Below, piece after piece: positions 35,676 to 45,360 of a DNA stretch of 64,000 nt. This DNA comes from Pedobacter planticolens (lineage in GTDB: Bacteria > Bacteroidota > Bacteroidia > Sphingobacteriales > Sphingobacteriaceae), in assembly GCF_014172375.1 (NCBI RefSeq), contig NZ_WNXD01000001.1, positions 1,612,001 through 1,676,000 of the forward strand, written 5' to 3'. The notes beneath the pieces were generated by a model, which was not told the origin of the DNA, did no database searches, and worked only from the letters and a program-made list of their open reading frames with translations. The position numbers were made by a program, and so were the translations under genes. Position 1 is the stretch's first letter. Every line of letters starts with the position of its first letter.

Positions 35676-38600
35676 TTAAACCTCCATCACCTGATCAATC
35701 TCCATAATCAATTCACTTGTCTTAGTAAGCGCTACAATAATCTTTTGGTAGTGTAAAATATCATCAAACTCTAAAACTCTACCTTTGCGGTCTTTTAGCC
35801 ATTTTTGGGCGGGTTGGTAACCACCTATGTAAAAGTTCCAAGCTATTTCGGGTACGTTGTTGAAGCATTGGGTTTCGTTGATGTAGACTTTGCCGAACAC
35901 CCCGCCTTTCAGGCACCCCTCTGAAAGAGGGGAATTTGGTTCGTGGTTGGTTTTTCCTTCGACAAGCTCAGGATGACAAACACTTTCTGGATGACAAACA
36001 TAGTGGGGTTTTATGACTTCATTACTGCCATCTATTGGATATTGAGTAATGTATTTTTCGGTGTCTTCGCTTTCTAATAGATGTAGTTTTCTTAGCTGAC
36101 TACCCAAATTAGCTAGAGGCATAAAATTTTTAAATGTTGGATACGGAACTCGAGGAAAATCTATTTTTAAAAACTCTTTGTATTTATCTCTATAAGCTGG
36201 ACTGTGTAAAACCGCATAGATGTAGTCTAAAATATTTATAGGATAGAATTGCATGGTTTCAACCATACAATCATCATTTGGCTCTTCTGGAGCAAAGTAA
36301 TAACCTGCACTTTCTGCAATTTTGTTAACGATTTCCATATTGAGGTTTGGAACTCTTTCTATTTTACCATCTAAAGTTGTTTGGTTGGTTTGTTCTGGAT
36401 AAATGTATAATGGAAAGTTACTAGTTATTTCACTCGTCTTATTTGATACATAAGAACTTTCTGTGATTGTATTTGAGATAAAGACGTGATGATAGTTATT
36501 TCCTGCTTTGAACTGTTTGCAACAACATAATCCGACGTTGTCACCAAGTATATAATTTTTCATTACATGATTTACAGGCCAACCAATAAATCCTTTTGAT
36601 TTTCCTGTATAGTATGTCCATTTTTTATCAAATAATCGATAATCACATTTGATAAAAAAATTTTCAGAAGTGCCAAATTCCATTACGTTTTCTTTTACGA
36701 ACTCTGCCTTTCCATCTCTGCTTTCCCATCCAACTTTATCATATTTTTGCTTAATCTCGGATATGGATAAATGAAATATATTATTAATGACATCTTTTAT
36801 TTCATCTACATTCTCTTTAAATGCTAAAGAATCTCTCTTACTAACAATCCCTGTTCCATTAACTGGATATAAATCATCTATCTTGAACCCTATTTCATAA
36901 TCTGATTGCATTCCAAAATCGGTTTGTGTCAATATGTAACTTGGTGGGTTGGGTACTAGCCTTTTGAAAAGGATAGCATTCAAATTGTTTTCACTTAGAA
37001 AATTATACTTGAAGTCTCTCTTTCCAAATAGATCAAAATGAAATACCTCTCCTAATTCAGTAGCAGTTTTTTTCCCAGTCTTTATAAATAGATTAATGCT
37101 AACACCTTGCATTATATCAAATACATTTTGATCTAAAGAACCATCAAGTGCGGTCTCTTTCTTTTTGCTATTTCCATGCAAGTCTATCGTATAAATCTTA
37201 TCATACGTTTTTAATAAGTTCCAGCGCATCCCACGAAATGTGGGGTTATCTAAAAAGCCATGTGGGTTAATGAAAGCTAAAATTCCTGTCCCATTCTTTT
37301 CTATAAAATGTTGTCCGAAGCGAATAAATTTTACATAATCATCATTTATCCACTTAGGGTTACGTTCCTTTAATTTCTCTTTTCCTCCTGGTTCTTTTTT
37401 ATAATCTTCCATTAGATTCATAATCCATTCACTTTTATTGGCACTTTCGCCACTATAAGGAGGATTACCCATAACTACCATAACTGGCGCATCTCGTTTT
37501 ATGGCATTGGCTTGGTCGGCTTCATCACTTAACCAAGAGCTAAATAAGGTTCCAGTATCTGGGTGTGCTTCTTCTAAGCTGTTGGTTAAGAAAATACGGA
37601 AACGTTGGTCTGTAGTGGCTTTATAACCAGTTTCGGTTAAAAGCATATCCATTTTAAGATGCGCCATTGCATAACTTGCCATTAGCAATTCGAAACCATT
37701 TAAACGAGGTATTAAATGTTGGTTTACATAATTGCTCCAAATGCCTTGTTGCCCTTCAAACTTTTTATGGATGTGTTTTACTACTTCTGCCAAAAAGGTG
37801 CCTGTACCAGTCGCAGGATCTAAGATTTGAACTTTGTGTACTTCATGTTCTGTTTCTACCTCTTTGAGTTTAGAACGTTGGTCGGCAGTTGCTTTGGTAA
37901 CGTGTTTAGTTTTTACTTTTATTTTGCTGGTGTCTGCTAAACCTTGTGGCAGGTTAAATTCTGTTTTCAGGATATCGTCTACCGCACGAACAATAAAGTT
38001 AACTACGGGTTGTGGCGTATACCAAACTCCCCTAGCCTTGCGCAAGGCAGGGTTATACGTTGCCAAAAAGGTTTCGTAAAAGTGTACCACTGGGTCTTCT
38101 TGTTTGGTGCTTTTACCAAAGTTCTTCATGATATCGGCAACATCGGTAGCTAAAAAGATGTTTACGAGTTCATCTACCATCCACACTAGACGATCATCTA
38201 AATCGTAACCTGCAATGTCTTGAAATAACTTGCGTAAGAAAGGATTTGATTTTGGGATTAAAGTTGCGGCTTCTTGTCGGCTAAAGGTTGGTAAGGTTGG
38301 ATCGTGGTAACGAGCAGCAAACATACCGTAAGCTATGGTTTGGGCATAAATATCTGCAAAGGCAGAGTTATTGATATCATGTATCAGCATTTGCTTAAAG
38401 GAAAGCATTTGCTGTTTTAGGCTTGTTTTGGTTTCTGTTTCATCATCGTGATTGAGGGTTTTCTCTATCACGTCTGCCATCAGCTTTGCTTTACCCGCCA
38501 TCATTTCTGCCAGCTTTGTTGGGCTTTTAATGGTTTGGGAAATGGTTTCGGCAAAGTTTTTAATTAGGTTTTGGAAGGTATCGAAGTTTTCGGGCAAGGG

Positions 38601-39011
38601 AACAATTTGACCACCCTGTCCTTCAGACACCCCTCCAGTGGAGGGGAATTGTAAACGTGCTATTGCTATGCTAGTAGTAAAAACACCGTCTTTATAAAAG
38701 TGAAAATCGAGGTAATCTGTAAAAATTAGATTGCTTAACCCAGAGCGGTAGCGATCAAATTGTTCTTTTAGCGTTTTGCTATGTAAATCTACTCCAATAT
38801 CTTTTGCTTCAATATAACCAACTGGTATATCTTTACGAGTAAGCATATAATCTGGTGCACCACAGGCTACACGAGCAGGTTCATTGGTTACCAAAATATC
38901 TGGCAACATTGCCATTAAGAGCGTTTGTAGGTCTCCTCTGTAAGTATGTTCGCGACTTATTCCAGTTTGATAGCGTAATTGTAAAGTACTGAGATACGTT
39001 TGAATGGTCAT
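35676..39011 (-). CDS. Type ISP-like restriction-modification enzyme (nuclease plus N6-adenine methyltransferase)
   Basis: A 1111-aa single-chain enzyme. The N-terminal 130 residues resemble a PD-(D/E)xK nuclease (PDYML...GYIEAKDI near residues 53-70). A helical linker leads to a class-gamma adenine methyltransferase with motif I DPATGTGTFL near residue 395 and catalytic NPPY near residue 515. The C-terminal part should recognise the target sequence. No helicase domain is seen, so it is shorter than classical type ISP enzymes and could be called type IIG. Two short in-frame segments look like inserted intergenic repeats: PSTGGVSEGQGG near residue 124, and a CHPELVEG segment near residue 1015. 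It heads the defence operon with the membrane-anchored unknown and AIPR. Confidence 0.88.
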   Translation of the reverse strand: MTIQTYLSTLQLRYQTGISREHTYRGDLQTLLMAMLPDILVTNEPARVACGAPDYMLTRKDIPVGYIEAKDIGVDLHSKTLKEQFDRYRSGLSNLIFTDYLDFHFYKDGVFTTSIAIARLQFPSTGGVSEGQGGQIVPLPENFDTFQNLIKNFAETISQTIKSPTKLAEMMAGKAKLMADVIEKTLNHDDETETKTSLKQQMLSFKQMLIHDINNSAFADIYAQTIAYGMFAARYHDPTLPTFSRQEAATLIPKSNPFLRKLFQDIAGYDLDDRLVWMVDELVNIFLATDVADIMKNFGKSTKQEDPVVHFYETFLATYNPALRKARGVWYTPQPVVNFIVRAVDDILKTEFNLPQGLADTSKIKVKTKHVTKATADQRSKLKEVETEHEVHKVQILDPATGTGTFLAEVVKHIHKKFEGQQGIWSNYVNQHLIPRLNGFELLMASYAMAHLKMDMLLTETGYKATTDQRFRIFLTNSLEEAHPDTGTLFSSWLSDEADQANAIKRDAPVMVVMGNPPYSGESANKSEWIMNLMEDYKKEPGGKEKLKERNPKWINDDYVKFIRFGQHFIEKNGTGILAFINPHGFLDNPTFRGMRWNLLKTYDKIYTIDLHGNSKKKETALDGSLDQNVFDIMQGVSINLFIKTGKKTATELGEVFHFDLFGKRDFKYNFLSENNLNAILFKRLVPNPPSYILTQTDFGMQSDYEIGFKIDDLYPVNGTGIVSKRDSLAFKENVDEIKDVINNIFHLSISEIKQKYDKVGWESRDGKAEFVKENVMEFGTSENFFIKCDYRLFDKKWTYYTGKSKGFIGWPVNHVMKNYILGDNVGLCCCKQFKAGNNYHHVFISNTITESSYVSNKTSEITSNFPLYIYPEQTNQTTLDGKIERVPNLNMEIVNKIAESAGYYFAPEEPNDDCMVETMQFYPINILDYIYAVLHSPAYRDKYKEFLKIDFPRVPYPTFKNFMPLANLGSQLRKLHLLESEDTEKYITQYPIDGSNEVIKPHYVCHPESVCHPELVEGKTNHEPNSPLSEGCLKGGVFGKVYINETQCFNNVPEIAWNFYIGGYQPAQKWLKDRKGRVLEFDDILHYQKIIVALTKTSELIMEIDQVMEV
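35900..36000 (-). repeat. Dispersed repeats inserted in frame within the restriction-methylation gene
   Basis: This segment contains the element CGACAAGCTCAGGATGAC within a 23-bp stretch (35956-35978) identical to an intergenic copy at 49054-49076. A CACCCCTC/GAGGGG hairpin repeat is joined to it. Both are read through in frame, giving the CHPELVEG peptide and an adjacent glycine-rich peptide near the C-terminus. A second CACCCCTC-type insertion lies at 38613-38655 in the same gene. Confidence 0.8.
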
Positions 39012-39114
39012 ACTTCAATATTACTAAAATTAACATTCGAAAAGAAATGGTTATTAATGGAAGCTTTCTATAACCAAAAAGAAGGCTAATGAAATTACAA
39101 TTTGTATGGCCCTA

Positions 39115-39219
39115 CTATTTACAGATGCAAAACATATTAAATATATTCTCCAATAAATTATCTGTGGCAACTGTATTGGTAATTTCTCCTAAATAATGTA
39201 ACGCCTGTTTAATATCCAT
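39115..39219 (-). pseudogene. Displaced duplicate of the mnmE 3' end
   Basis: These 105 bp match the last 105 bp of mnmE (40217-40321) at 89 of 105 positions (about 85%), same strand. The copy still reads from ATG to a stop (34 codons). Most differences are silent, but its end reads FCICK where MnmE needs FCIGK. It lies just beyond the RhuM gene, whose last codons and stop fall inside it. This is the pattern left when DNA inserts at a gene's 3' end and brings a replacement end. Confidence 0.85.
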
Positions 39220-40210
39220 TGTTCTCCCTTTTAAGCTGTTTGGTGGTTTGCTCTAAATGCTGAACAAAGTCTTGTTCTACTTTAGAGAGTTCGTTTTGTA
39301 AGCTTTCCTTATAGTTGGAGTATTCTTCTTTCGCTTTGTTTAAGGCTTGTTGGTGGCTAACGGTTCCAGCATGGGTTAAAATATCGTTGCCTGTCATTTG
39401 TAAAAAGTCGTCAACACGTTGTAGCCAATCTTGCATGTGCATGGGTTTGCGGTTTAAAGCTTGTAACTCTGCTACCTCTAAATAAGCTGTAACTATTCGG
39501 TTCAATAAATTGAGTTCTTGCTCGTTTAAATAATTTTTGGCTACGGCAATTTCTTGTTGGGTAGGTTGTACGCCTATAAAGTTGGTTAAGCCTAAAAAAG
39601 GTTTTGCGGCATCTATTCGGCTATAAACAATTTCTGCAGCGGTTTGTCCGTGTGCTGCCCAATGCATTTTATTTTGTATGGTTTTAAAAAAGGTTTGCGA
39701 GGTTTCGGTATGTGGGTCGTAATCTATACTGGTGGCATACACATCCAATACCTTGCGCCAAAATACTTTTTCAGAAGAACGAATGTCTCTAATACGAGCC
39801 AATAGTTCTTCAAAGTAATCGCCACCACCTGCTTGTTTCAGCAGTTCATCATTCATGGTAAAACCCTTTACCAAATATTCGCGTAGCCTAGCCGTTGCCC
39901 ATTGTCTAAACTTGGTTCCCTGCAAACTTTTTACGCGATAGCCTACGGAGATAATTACATCGAGGTTGTAATGATTAGTTTGATAATCTTTTCCGTCTGT
40001 AGCAGTTATTCGGAAATTCCGAACAACTGAATGTTCGTTTAATTCGCCCTCCTCAAAAATATTTTTTAGGTGTTCGCTAATGGTAGATTTAGCTTTACCA
40101 AACAATTCCATCAACTGTGCTTGCGTAAGCCAAACAGTTTCATCCTCTAATCGGGTTTGTATTTTGGTTTGCCCGTCTTCGGTTTGATATAATATTAATT
40201 CAGAATTCAT
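39209..40210 (-). CDS. RhuM-family protein
   Basis: A 333-aa protein of the virulence RhuM family. The N-terminal part contains a helix-turn-helix-like block (VWLTQAQLMELFGKAKSTIS, from residue 26), then NYNLDVIISVGYRV-type text typical of the family. A C-terminal coiled coil spans about residues 290-330. RhuM proteins are common in mobile and defence islands; their biochemical role is not settled. The ATG at 40210 lies 6 bp after the mnmE stop, and the stop codon lies within the duplicated mnmE fragment at 39115-39219. The gene thus fills exactly the DNA between the two mnmE ends and looks like an inserted cassette. Confidence 0.88.
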   Translation of the reverse strand: MNSELILYQTEDGQTKIQTRLEDETVWLTQAQLMELFGKAKSTISEHLKNIFEEGELNEHSVVRNFRITATDGKDYQTNHYNLDVIISVGYRVKSLQGTKFRQWATARLREYLVKGFTMNDELLKQAGGGDYFEELLARIRDIRSSEKVFWRKVLDVYATSIDYDPHTETSQTFFKTIQNKMHWAAHGQTAAEIVYSRIDAAKPFLGLTNFIGVQPTQQEIAVAKNYLNEQELNLLNRIVTAYLEVAELQALNRKPMHMQDWLQRVDDFLQMTGNDILTHAGTVSHQQALNKAKEEYSNYKESLQNELSKVEQDFVQHLEQTTKQLKRENNGY

Positions 40211-40216
40211 ATTACA

Positions 40217-41575
40217 CTATTTACCGATGCAAAACTTACTAAATATATTTTCCAGCAAATCATCTGTAGTCACTGTACCCGTAATCTCTCCTAAATAATG
40301 TAGTGCCTGTTTAATATCCATGGCTAAAAAATCTGAAGTAACAGGGTTATCGATGTTGTTAAGCACATTATGCAATGCCTTCTCTGTATTCTTTAAGGCT
40401 TCTACATGGCGGATGTTGCTCACTAAAGTTTCACTTGTATTGATATGATGCAGGTTTACTTTCTCTAAAAGCGCTGTTTTCAATTCTTCTACCCCTATCC
40501 CGTCTTTGGCAGATAAAAACAATACTTCTTGTTTGGCAAAGGCTTCCTTTTGTTCGGGTGTAAACAAATCTGCTTTATTAACGATGGCTAAATATGGAAT
40601 GTCAATTTTCCTCAAATCAGTTAATTGCTCTGCTAATTCATCGGGCGTTTGTAAAGCATCAACCATGTACATAATCAATTTTGCTTGTTTCATTCGCTCT
40701 AGGGTACGCTCTACCCCTTTTGCTTCAATAATATCTGCGGTATCGCGAATACCTGCCGTATCTATAAATCGGAAAATGACCCCATTGATATTAAGTTCGT
40801 CTTCTATGGTATCACGGGTAGTGCCTGCAATATCTGATACGATCGCTCTTTCTTCGTTTAATAAGGCATTTAACAAGGTTGATTTACCTACATTCGGTTT
40901 ACCTGCTATCACAATTGGAACGCCGTTTTTTAACACATTTCCCATCTCGAAGGAAGATATTAAACGGTATAACACACTATTGATTTTTAAAATTAAAGCT
41001 CTTAATTGGTCACGATTGGCGAATTCTACATCTTCTTCGGCAAAATCGAGTTCTAATTCAATCATAGAAGCGAAATGAATTAACTGCTCCCGTAAATCTT
41101 TTAGTTCACTAGAAAAACCACCACGCATTTGTTGTAAAGCCACATCGTGGGATGCTTTGCTATCTGATGCAATTAGATCTGCTACTGCTTCTGCCTGACT
41201 TAAATCGAACGCACCATTTAAAAATGCCCTTAAGGTAAACTCGCCTGGTTTTGCTGCTCTAGCTCCTTTTTTAATCAAAAGATTTAAAATCTGTTGAATG
41301 ATGTAATTAGAGCCATGGCACGAAATCTCGACAACGTTTTCTTTTGTATACGATTTTGGCGCAACATATAAACCTGCAACAACCTCATCTACGATGAGTT
41401 CTTCATCTTTAATTAAACCAAAATGCAAGGTATGAGATGCCTGTTTTGTTAAATCTTTACCTGCAAAAACCTGATTGGTTAAGTTGATGGCATCAGGGCC
41501 TGATAAACGAATTACGCCAATAGCGCCGCTGCCTGGGGGTGTAGATAAAGCAATAATGGTATCTGTTGTATACAT
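40217..41575 (-). CDS. mnmE: tRNA modification GTPase MnmE
   Basis: A 452-aa GTPase that, with MnmG, installs the cmnm5 group on U34 of certain tRNAs. The N-terminal TrmE domain, central helical domain with inserted G domain, and invariant C-terminal FCIGK are all present. G motifs are visible: GKPNVGKST near residue 223, the DTAGIRDT switch and NKAD. The start is the ATG at 41575; a TTG at 41596 is upstream but unlikely. The 3' end is used as an insertion site, because a second diverged copy of its last 105 bp lies 1.1 kb away beyond RhuM. Confidence 0.97.
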   Translation of the reverse strand: MYTTDTIIALSTPPGSGAIGVIRLSGPDAINLTNQVFAGKDLTKQASHTLHFGLIKDEELIVDEVVAGLYVAPKSYTKENVVEISCHGSNYIIQQILNLLIKKGARAAKPGEFTLRAFLNGAFDLSQAEAVADLIASDSKASHDVALQQMRGGFSSELKDLREQLIHFASMIELELDFAEEDVEFANRDQLRALILKINSVLYRLISSFEMGNVLKNGVPIVIAGKPNVGKSTLLNALLNEERAIVSDIAGTTRDTIEDELNINGVIFRFIDTAGIRDTADIIEAKGVERTLERMKQAKLIMYMVDALQTPDELAEQLTDLRKIDIPYLAIVNKADLFTPEQKEAFAKQEVLFLSAKDGIGVEELKTALLEKVNLHHINTSETLVSNIRHVEALKNTEKALHNVLNNIDNPVTSDFLAMDIKQALHYLGEITGTVTTDDLLENIFSKFCIGK

Positions 41576-41915
41576 TTCTTTGTCAGTGAAAGACAAAAAT
41601 AAGTATATTTTTATTAGCGCTAAGTCAAATTGCTGGCGTTTCCTCTTTAATCAGATTTAATGTCCTGAAATGTCTGAAAATGTCCGAATATGTCAGTATA
41701 AAAGTTAATTTGTCCTAGTGTTGTTCTAGGTTTCCCCTATGTTTGTTCTTCTCAAACGGCATTTAGTAGGAGAATACTAGGAGGAATATGGGAGAAAAGA
41801 GGGAGAATTTAAGATAGTGAAGAATTAAACTGCATGGGCAAATCACTTCTTTCTCCTATCAGCAAAACAAATTCCTTATCTTAGTGTTTAACACCTGAAA
41901 ACTAACAAACGATTG
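41576..41915. other. Intergenic region with four helically phased 10-bp repeats
   Basis: This 340-bp divergent region lies between mnmE and the AI-2E permease gene. At 41661-41700 four consecutive 10-bp units, beginning TGTCCTGAAA, TGTCTGAAAA, TGTCCGAATA and TGTCAGTATA, follow each other without gaps. A fifth TGTCC occurs 11 bp later (41711). A small hairpin CCTAG/CTAGG lies at 41714-41730. The 10-bp spacing places each TGTC on the same face of the helix, suggesting a protein-binding array for either promoter. Nothing else is recognised. Confidence 0.6.
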
Positions 41916-43040
41916 ATGAATCAACTTCCACTCACCGTAAAACGGTCTATAGAATTATTAGGTATTGCGCTTATTGTTGTCATTTTAGTGGTTGGACGAG
42001 ACATTATTATGCCTGTAATTATGGCATTTTTCATCAGCATTATGCTCTTGCCTATTTATCGTTTTTTAAGGAAACGTAATGTACCCGAATCGCTTGCTAT
42101 CATTTTACCTATTTTATTGGTACTCCTATTTATTGGTGGAATTGTGTGGTTTTTATCTGCACAGGTAGGTATTTTGGCTGATGATTTTCCGCAGATTAAG
42201 CAAAACGTGGCCAAGCACTTACAAAGTTTAAAAGAGTGGATTAGCAGTTTCACTAAAATGAGTGTTACTAAGCAAGAAAACTTCATTAAAGAAAAAAGTG
42301 ATGATATGCTCGGTATGGCTGGAACTGCTGCTAGTGGGGCTTTTGTAACGTTAAGTGGGGTATTTGTTTTTGTTGGCTTATTACCGATTTATATTTACCT
42401 GATTTTATTTTACAAAGATATTTTATTGCGTTTTGTGTTCTTGTGGTTTAAAACAGATGATCATCCTAAAGTTAAAGACGCAGTGTATGAAACTGAATCT
42501 ATTATTAAAAACTATCTTGTTGGTTTGTTGATTCAAATATCTTACATGACCATCCTTTTAGGTGGAATTTTACTATTAATTGGTATTAAACATGCACTTT
42601 TAATTGGGGTTATTTTCGCCATTTTAAATTTGATACCTTATGTTGGTGCCTTAATTGGAAACGTGATAGGTGTGTTGTTAACCTTAACTTCTTCTACAGA
42701 ATTATGGCCAGTTGTAACTGTACTAGGGGTTATTGCGGTTGTTCAGTTTTTAGATAATAATATTTTGATGCCTCGTATCGTAGGGTCAAAAATTAAAATT
42801 AATGCGTTGGTTTCTATTCTCGGGGTATTTATTGGAGGAAGTATTGCAGGCATTTCTGGGATGTTTCTCTCCATGCCAATTATTGCAGTGCTGAAAATCA
42901 TTTTCGATCGCAGCGAATCGTTTAAACAATGGGGTGTTTTATTAGGTGATGAAAGACCAGGTAAAAGCCCTTTAACTTTCGCAAAGTTTAGAAAAATTAG
43001 TACCGTAAGTACAAAGTCTGGAACTATTGATAAGGAATAA
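41916..43040 (+). CDS. AI-2E family permease
   Basis: A 374-aa polytopic inner-membrane protein with about eight hydrophobic segments and the conserved NLIPYVGALIGNVIG block near residue 243. The family includes autoinducer-2 exporter-like and sodium/proton antiporter-like members, so substrate is uncertain. The ATG at 41916 is preferred to the TTG three bases upstream. It is monocistronic, between mnmE (divergent) and argS (convergent). Confidence 0.9.
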   Translation: MNQLPLTVKRSIELLGIALIVVILVVGRDIIMPVIMAFFISIMLLPIYRFLRKRNVPESLAIILPILLVLLFIGGIVWFLSAQVGILADDFPQIKQNVAKHLQSLKEWISSFTKMSVTKQENFIKEKSDDMLGMAGTAASGAFVTLSGVFVFVGLLPIYIYLILFYKDILLRFVFLWFKTDDHPKVKDAVYETESIIKNYLVGLLIQISYMTILLGGILLLIGIKHALLIGVIFAILNLIPYVGALIGNVIGVLLTLTSSTELWPVVTVLGVIAVVQFLDNNILMPRIVGSKIKINALVSILGVFIGGSIAGISGMFLSMPIIAVLKIIFDRSESFKQWGVLLGDERPGKSPLTFAKFRKISTVSTKSGTIDKE

Positions 43041-43390
43041 GAATTTAGTTAATAGTTGATAGACAATAGCAAGTAGCTTTGGTGCCTTAAAAGGAAATAA
43101 TGAACAAATGATACCAATGAACTGATTCTCTTTTAAGGGTTCCCTACGGGGTGTAACTTTTTTCCAGTAGCTGAAAAGTCACCAAAAAAAGCCACGCCTG
43201 CGCCTGATGCTATTAAAGTTTGTTGGTATAGGCAGTTGCTAGATTCCGCACCAGCCAAGGGCGATTTTAGTAGCACAAAATTGATGCTTTGGCCTGACAT
43301 AATTTTAAAGTCCTGACTAACTCTTCAAAAGGGGGCAACGATTTACCAAATGAACCAATGATACTAATGAACCAATTCCCTTTTAGGGAA
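43041..43390. repeat. Gene-free gap with a duplicated 40-bp segment and repeats
   Basis: The gap between two convergent genes holds two similar 40-bp segments at about 43098-43138 and 43348-43388, both reading AATGATAC(C/T)AATGAAC and ending in CTTTTA(A)GGG. Between them is about 210 bp with no gene. The second segment ends in a palindrome AATTCCC/GGGAATT (43374-43392) overlapping the argS stop. It may serve as a transcript end for both genes. Confidence 0.55.
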
Positions 43391-45166
43391 TTACATTCGC
43401 TCTGGCACGTTGATACCCAAAATATTAGTACCACTTTTTAAAACATCAGCTGTAAGCTTACAAATGTTTAAACGATGCTGTTTTAAAGCTGTATTTTCTT
43501 CTTTTACGATAGGTGGTACTTCGTGATAAAACTTATTAAACAATTTGGCCACTTCATATAAATAATTAGCCAAAAACGCTGGACTGTATGCTTTCGCTGC
43601 ATTTGCAATTTCTTCTGGATATTTAGCCAACAACATGATCATTTCTAACTCTGTAGGAGATAATGCAACGTTTAACTGCTCCTCACCAACGGTTAGCTTA
43701 TAATCAGCTTTGCTTAACAACGATTTAATACGAGCATGTGTGTATTGAATAAACGGTCCTGTGTGGCCTTGAAAATCTATAGATTCTGAGGGATCGAACA
43801 ATAAACGTTTTTTAGGTTCTACTTTTAATAAGAAATACTTTAAAGCGCCTAAACCAATGTTGTAATACAATTCTTCTTTTTCCTCAGCGGAGAAATCGTT
43901 TATTTTGCCTAGTGCTTCTGTCTTTTGTTTAGCTGTTTCAATCATTTCAGCAACCAAATCATCCGCATCAACTACTGTTCCTTCTCTACTTTTCATTTTC
44001 CCGCTAGGTAAATCTACCATACCATACGATAAATGGTGTAATCCTTTAGCCCAGCTTTTACCTAATTTCTCTAAAATTAGAAATAGCACTTTGAAATGGT
44101 AATCTTGCTCATTACCTACCACATAAATAGATTGATCCATGTGATAATCATCATATTTCATTTGTGCAGTTCCCAAATCTTGGGTAATGTAAACTGAAGT
44201 TCCATCGGCACGCAATACCAATTTCTGGTCTAATCCTTCAGCTGTTAAATCAATCCATACCGAACCATCTTCTTTTTTAAAGAAAACTCCTTTTTCCAAG
44301 CCTTCATCAACAGTATCTTTTCCTAATAAATACGTATTGCTTTCGTAATAGTATTTATCAAAATCGACCCCTAAATTTTTATAGCTTACTGCAAAACCAT
44401 CATACACCCAGCCATTCATCTTTTTCCAAAGTGCAATTACATGTTCATCGCCAGCTTCCCAAGCCAATAACATTTGTTGCGCTTCTTTAATTAATGATGC
44501 GCTTTTTTTGGCTTCGTCTTCAGTTTGTCCCTCAGCTATTAAGGCTTCAATCTGTTTTTTATATTCTTTATCAAAGATGACGTAGTATTTCCCTACTAAA
44601 TGATCGCCTTTTAATCCCGAACTTTCTGGTGTTTCTCCGTTGCCCCATTTCTCCCAAGCCAACATCGATTTACAAATGTGAATTCCTCTATCATTTACCA
44701 AATTCACTTTAAAAACTTCGTAACCATCGGCTTTTAACAACTCGGCAACTGCATAACCCAATAAATTATTACGCACATGACCTAAATGCAAAGGTTTGTT
44801 GGTATTTGGTGAAGAATATTCTACCATTACCTTTTGCCCGTTTGGTTTAACTTTAGCAAAATCATCACTCAATAGCTCGTTATTGAATAGATTTAACCAA
44901 TAACTATCAGCTATGCTTAAGTTTAAAAAACCTTTAACTACATTAAATCCAGTTACTTCTTTTACATTTTCTACTAAATATTCGCCAATTGCAGTCGCGG
45001 TTTCTTCTGGAGATTTCTTTGAAAAACGTACAATCGGAAAAACTACAATAGTAATTTGACCTTCGAATTCTTTACGGGTTTCTTGTATATTGATGACACT
45101 TTCCGAAATTTCTTCGTTGTAAATTTGTTTAATTGCGTTAAGTGTTTCGGTAATGATAAAATTCAT
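43391..45166 (-). CDS. argS: Arginyl-tRNA synthetase
   Basis: A 591-aa class I synthetase that charges tRNA-Arg. The N-terminal Arg-tRNA synthetase domain leads to the HIGH-type signature HLGHVRNN near residue 126. A KMKSREG motif in the position of KMSKS lies near residue 395, and a C-terminal DALR anticodon-binding domain ends the protein. Length fits the family. It stands next to three arginine-catabolism genes transcribed in the opposite direction, although this may be coincidental. Confidence 0.97.
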   Translation of the reverse strand: MNFIITETLNAIKQIYNEEISESVINIQETRKEFEGQITIVVFPIVRFSKKSPEETATAIGEYLVENVKEVTGFNVVKGFLNLSIADSYWLNLFNNELLSDDFAKVKPNGQKVMVEYSSPNTNKPLHLGHVRNNLLGYAVAELLKADGYEVFKVNLVNDRGIHICKSMLAWEKWGNGETPESSGLKGDHLVGKYYVIFDKEYKKQIEALIAEGQTEDEAKKSASLIKEAQQMLLAWEAGDEHVIALWKKMNGWVYDGFAVSYKNLGVDFDKYYYESNTYLLGKDTVDEGLEKGVFFKKEDGSVWIDLTAEGLDQKLVLRADGTSVYITQDLGTAQMKYDDYHMDQSIYVVGNEQDYHFKVLFLILEKLGKSWAKGLHHLSYGMVDLPSGKMKSREGTVVDADDLVAEMIETAKQKTEALGKINDFSAEEKEELYYNIGLGALKYFLLKVEPKKRLLFDPSESIDFQGHTGPFIQYTHARIKSLLSKADYKLTVGEEQLNVALSPTELEMIMLLAKYPEEIANAAKAYSPAFLANYLYEVAKLFNKFYHEVPPIVKEENTALKQHRLNICKLTADVLKSGTNILGINVPERM

Positions 45167-45332
45167 GATGCGAAAATAGGGAAAGAAGTCGGGAAGTCAA
45201 AAGAGTCGGGAAGTCCGATGAAAGATAATTAACCACCGAGAAAAGGAGAATACACAGAGAACGTGGAGTTCATATTAATACGCTGTGTAAAACTCAGTGT
45301 ACTCTGTGGTAAAAACTATTGACTTTTTTGAA

Positions 45333-45340
45333 TAGCTTTG
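45333..45340 (+). promoter_or_regulatory. Probable promoter -7 element of the arginine deiminase gene
   Basis: TAGCTTTG matches the Bacteroidota TAnnTTTG promoter element and lies 21 bp before the ATG at 45361. A clear -33 TTTG at normal distance is not seen, so confidence is low. Confidence 0.35.
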
Positions 45341-45360
45341 TGTCATCACATACCAAATAT

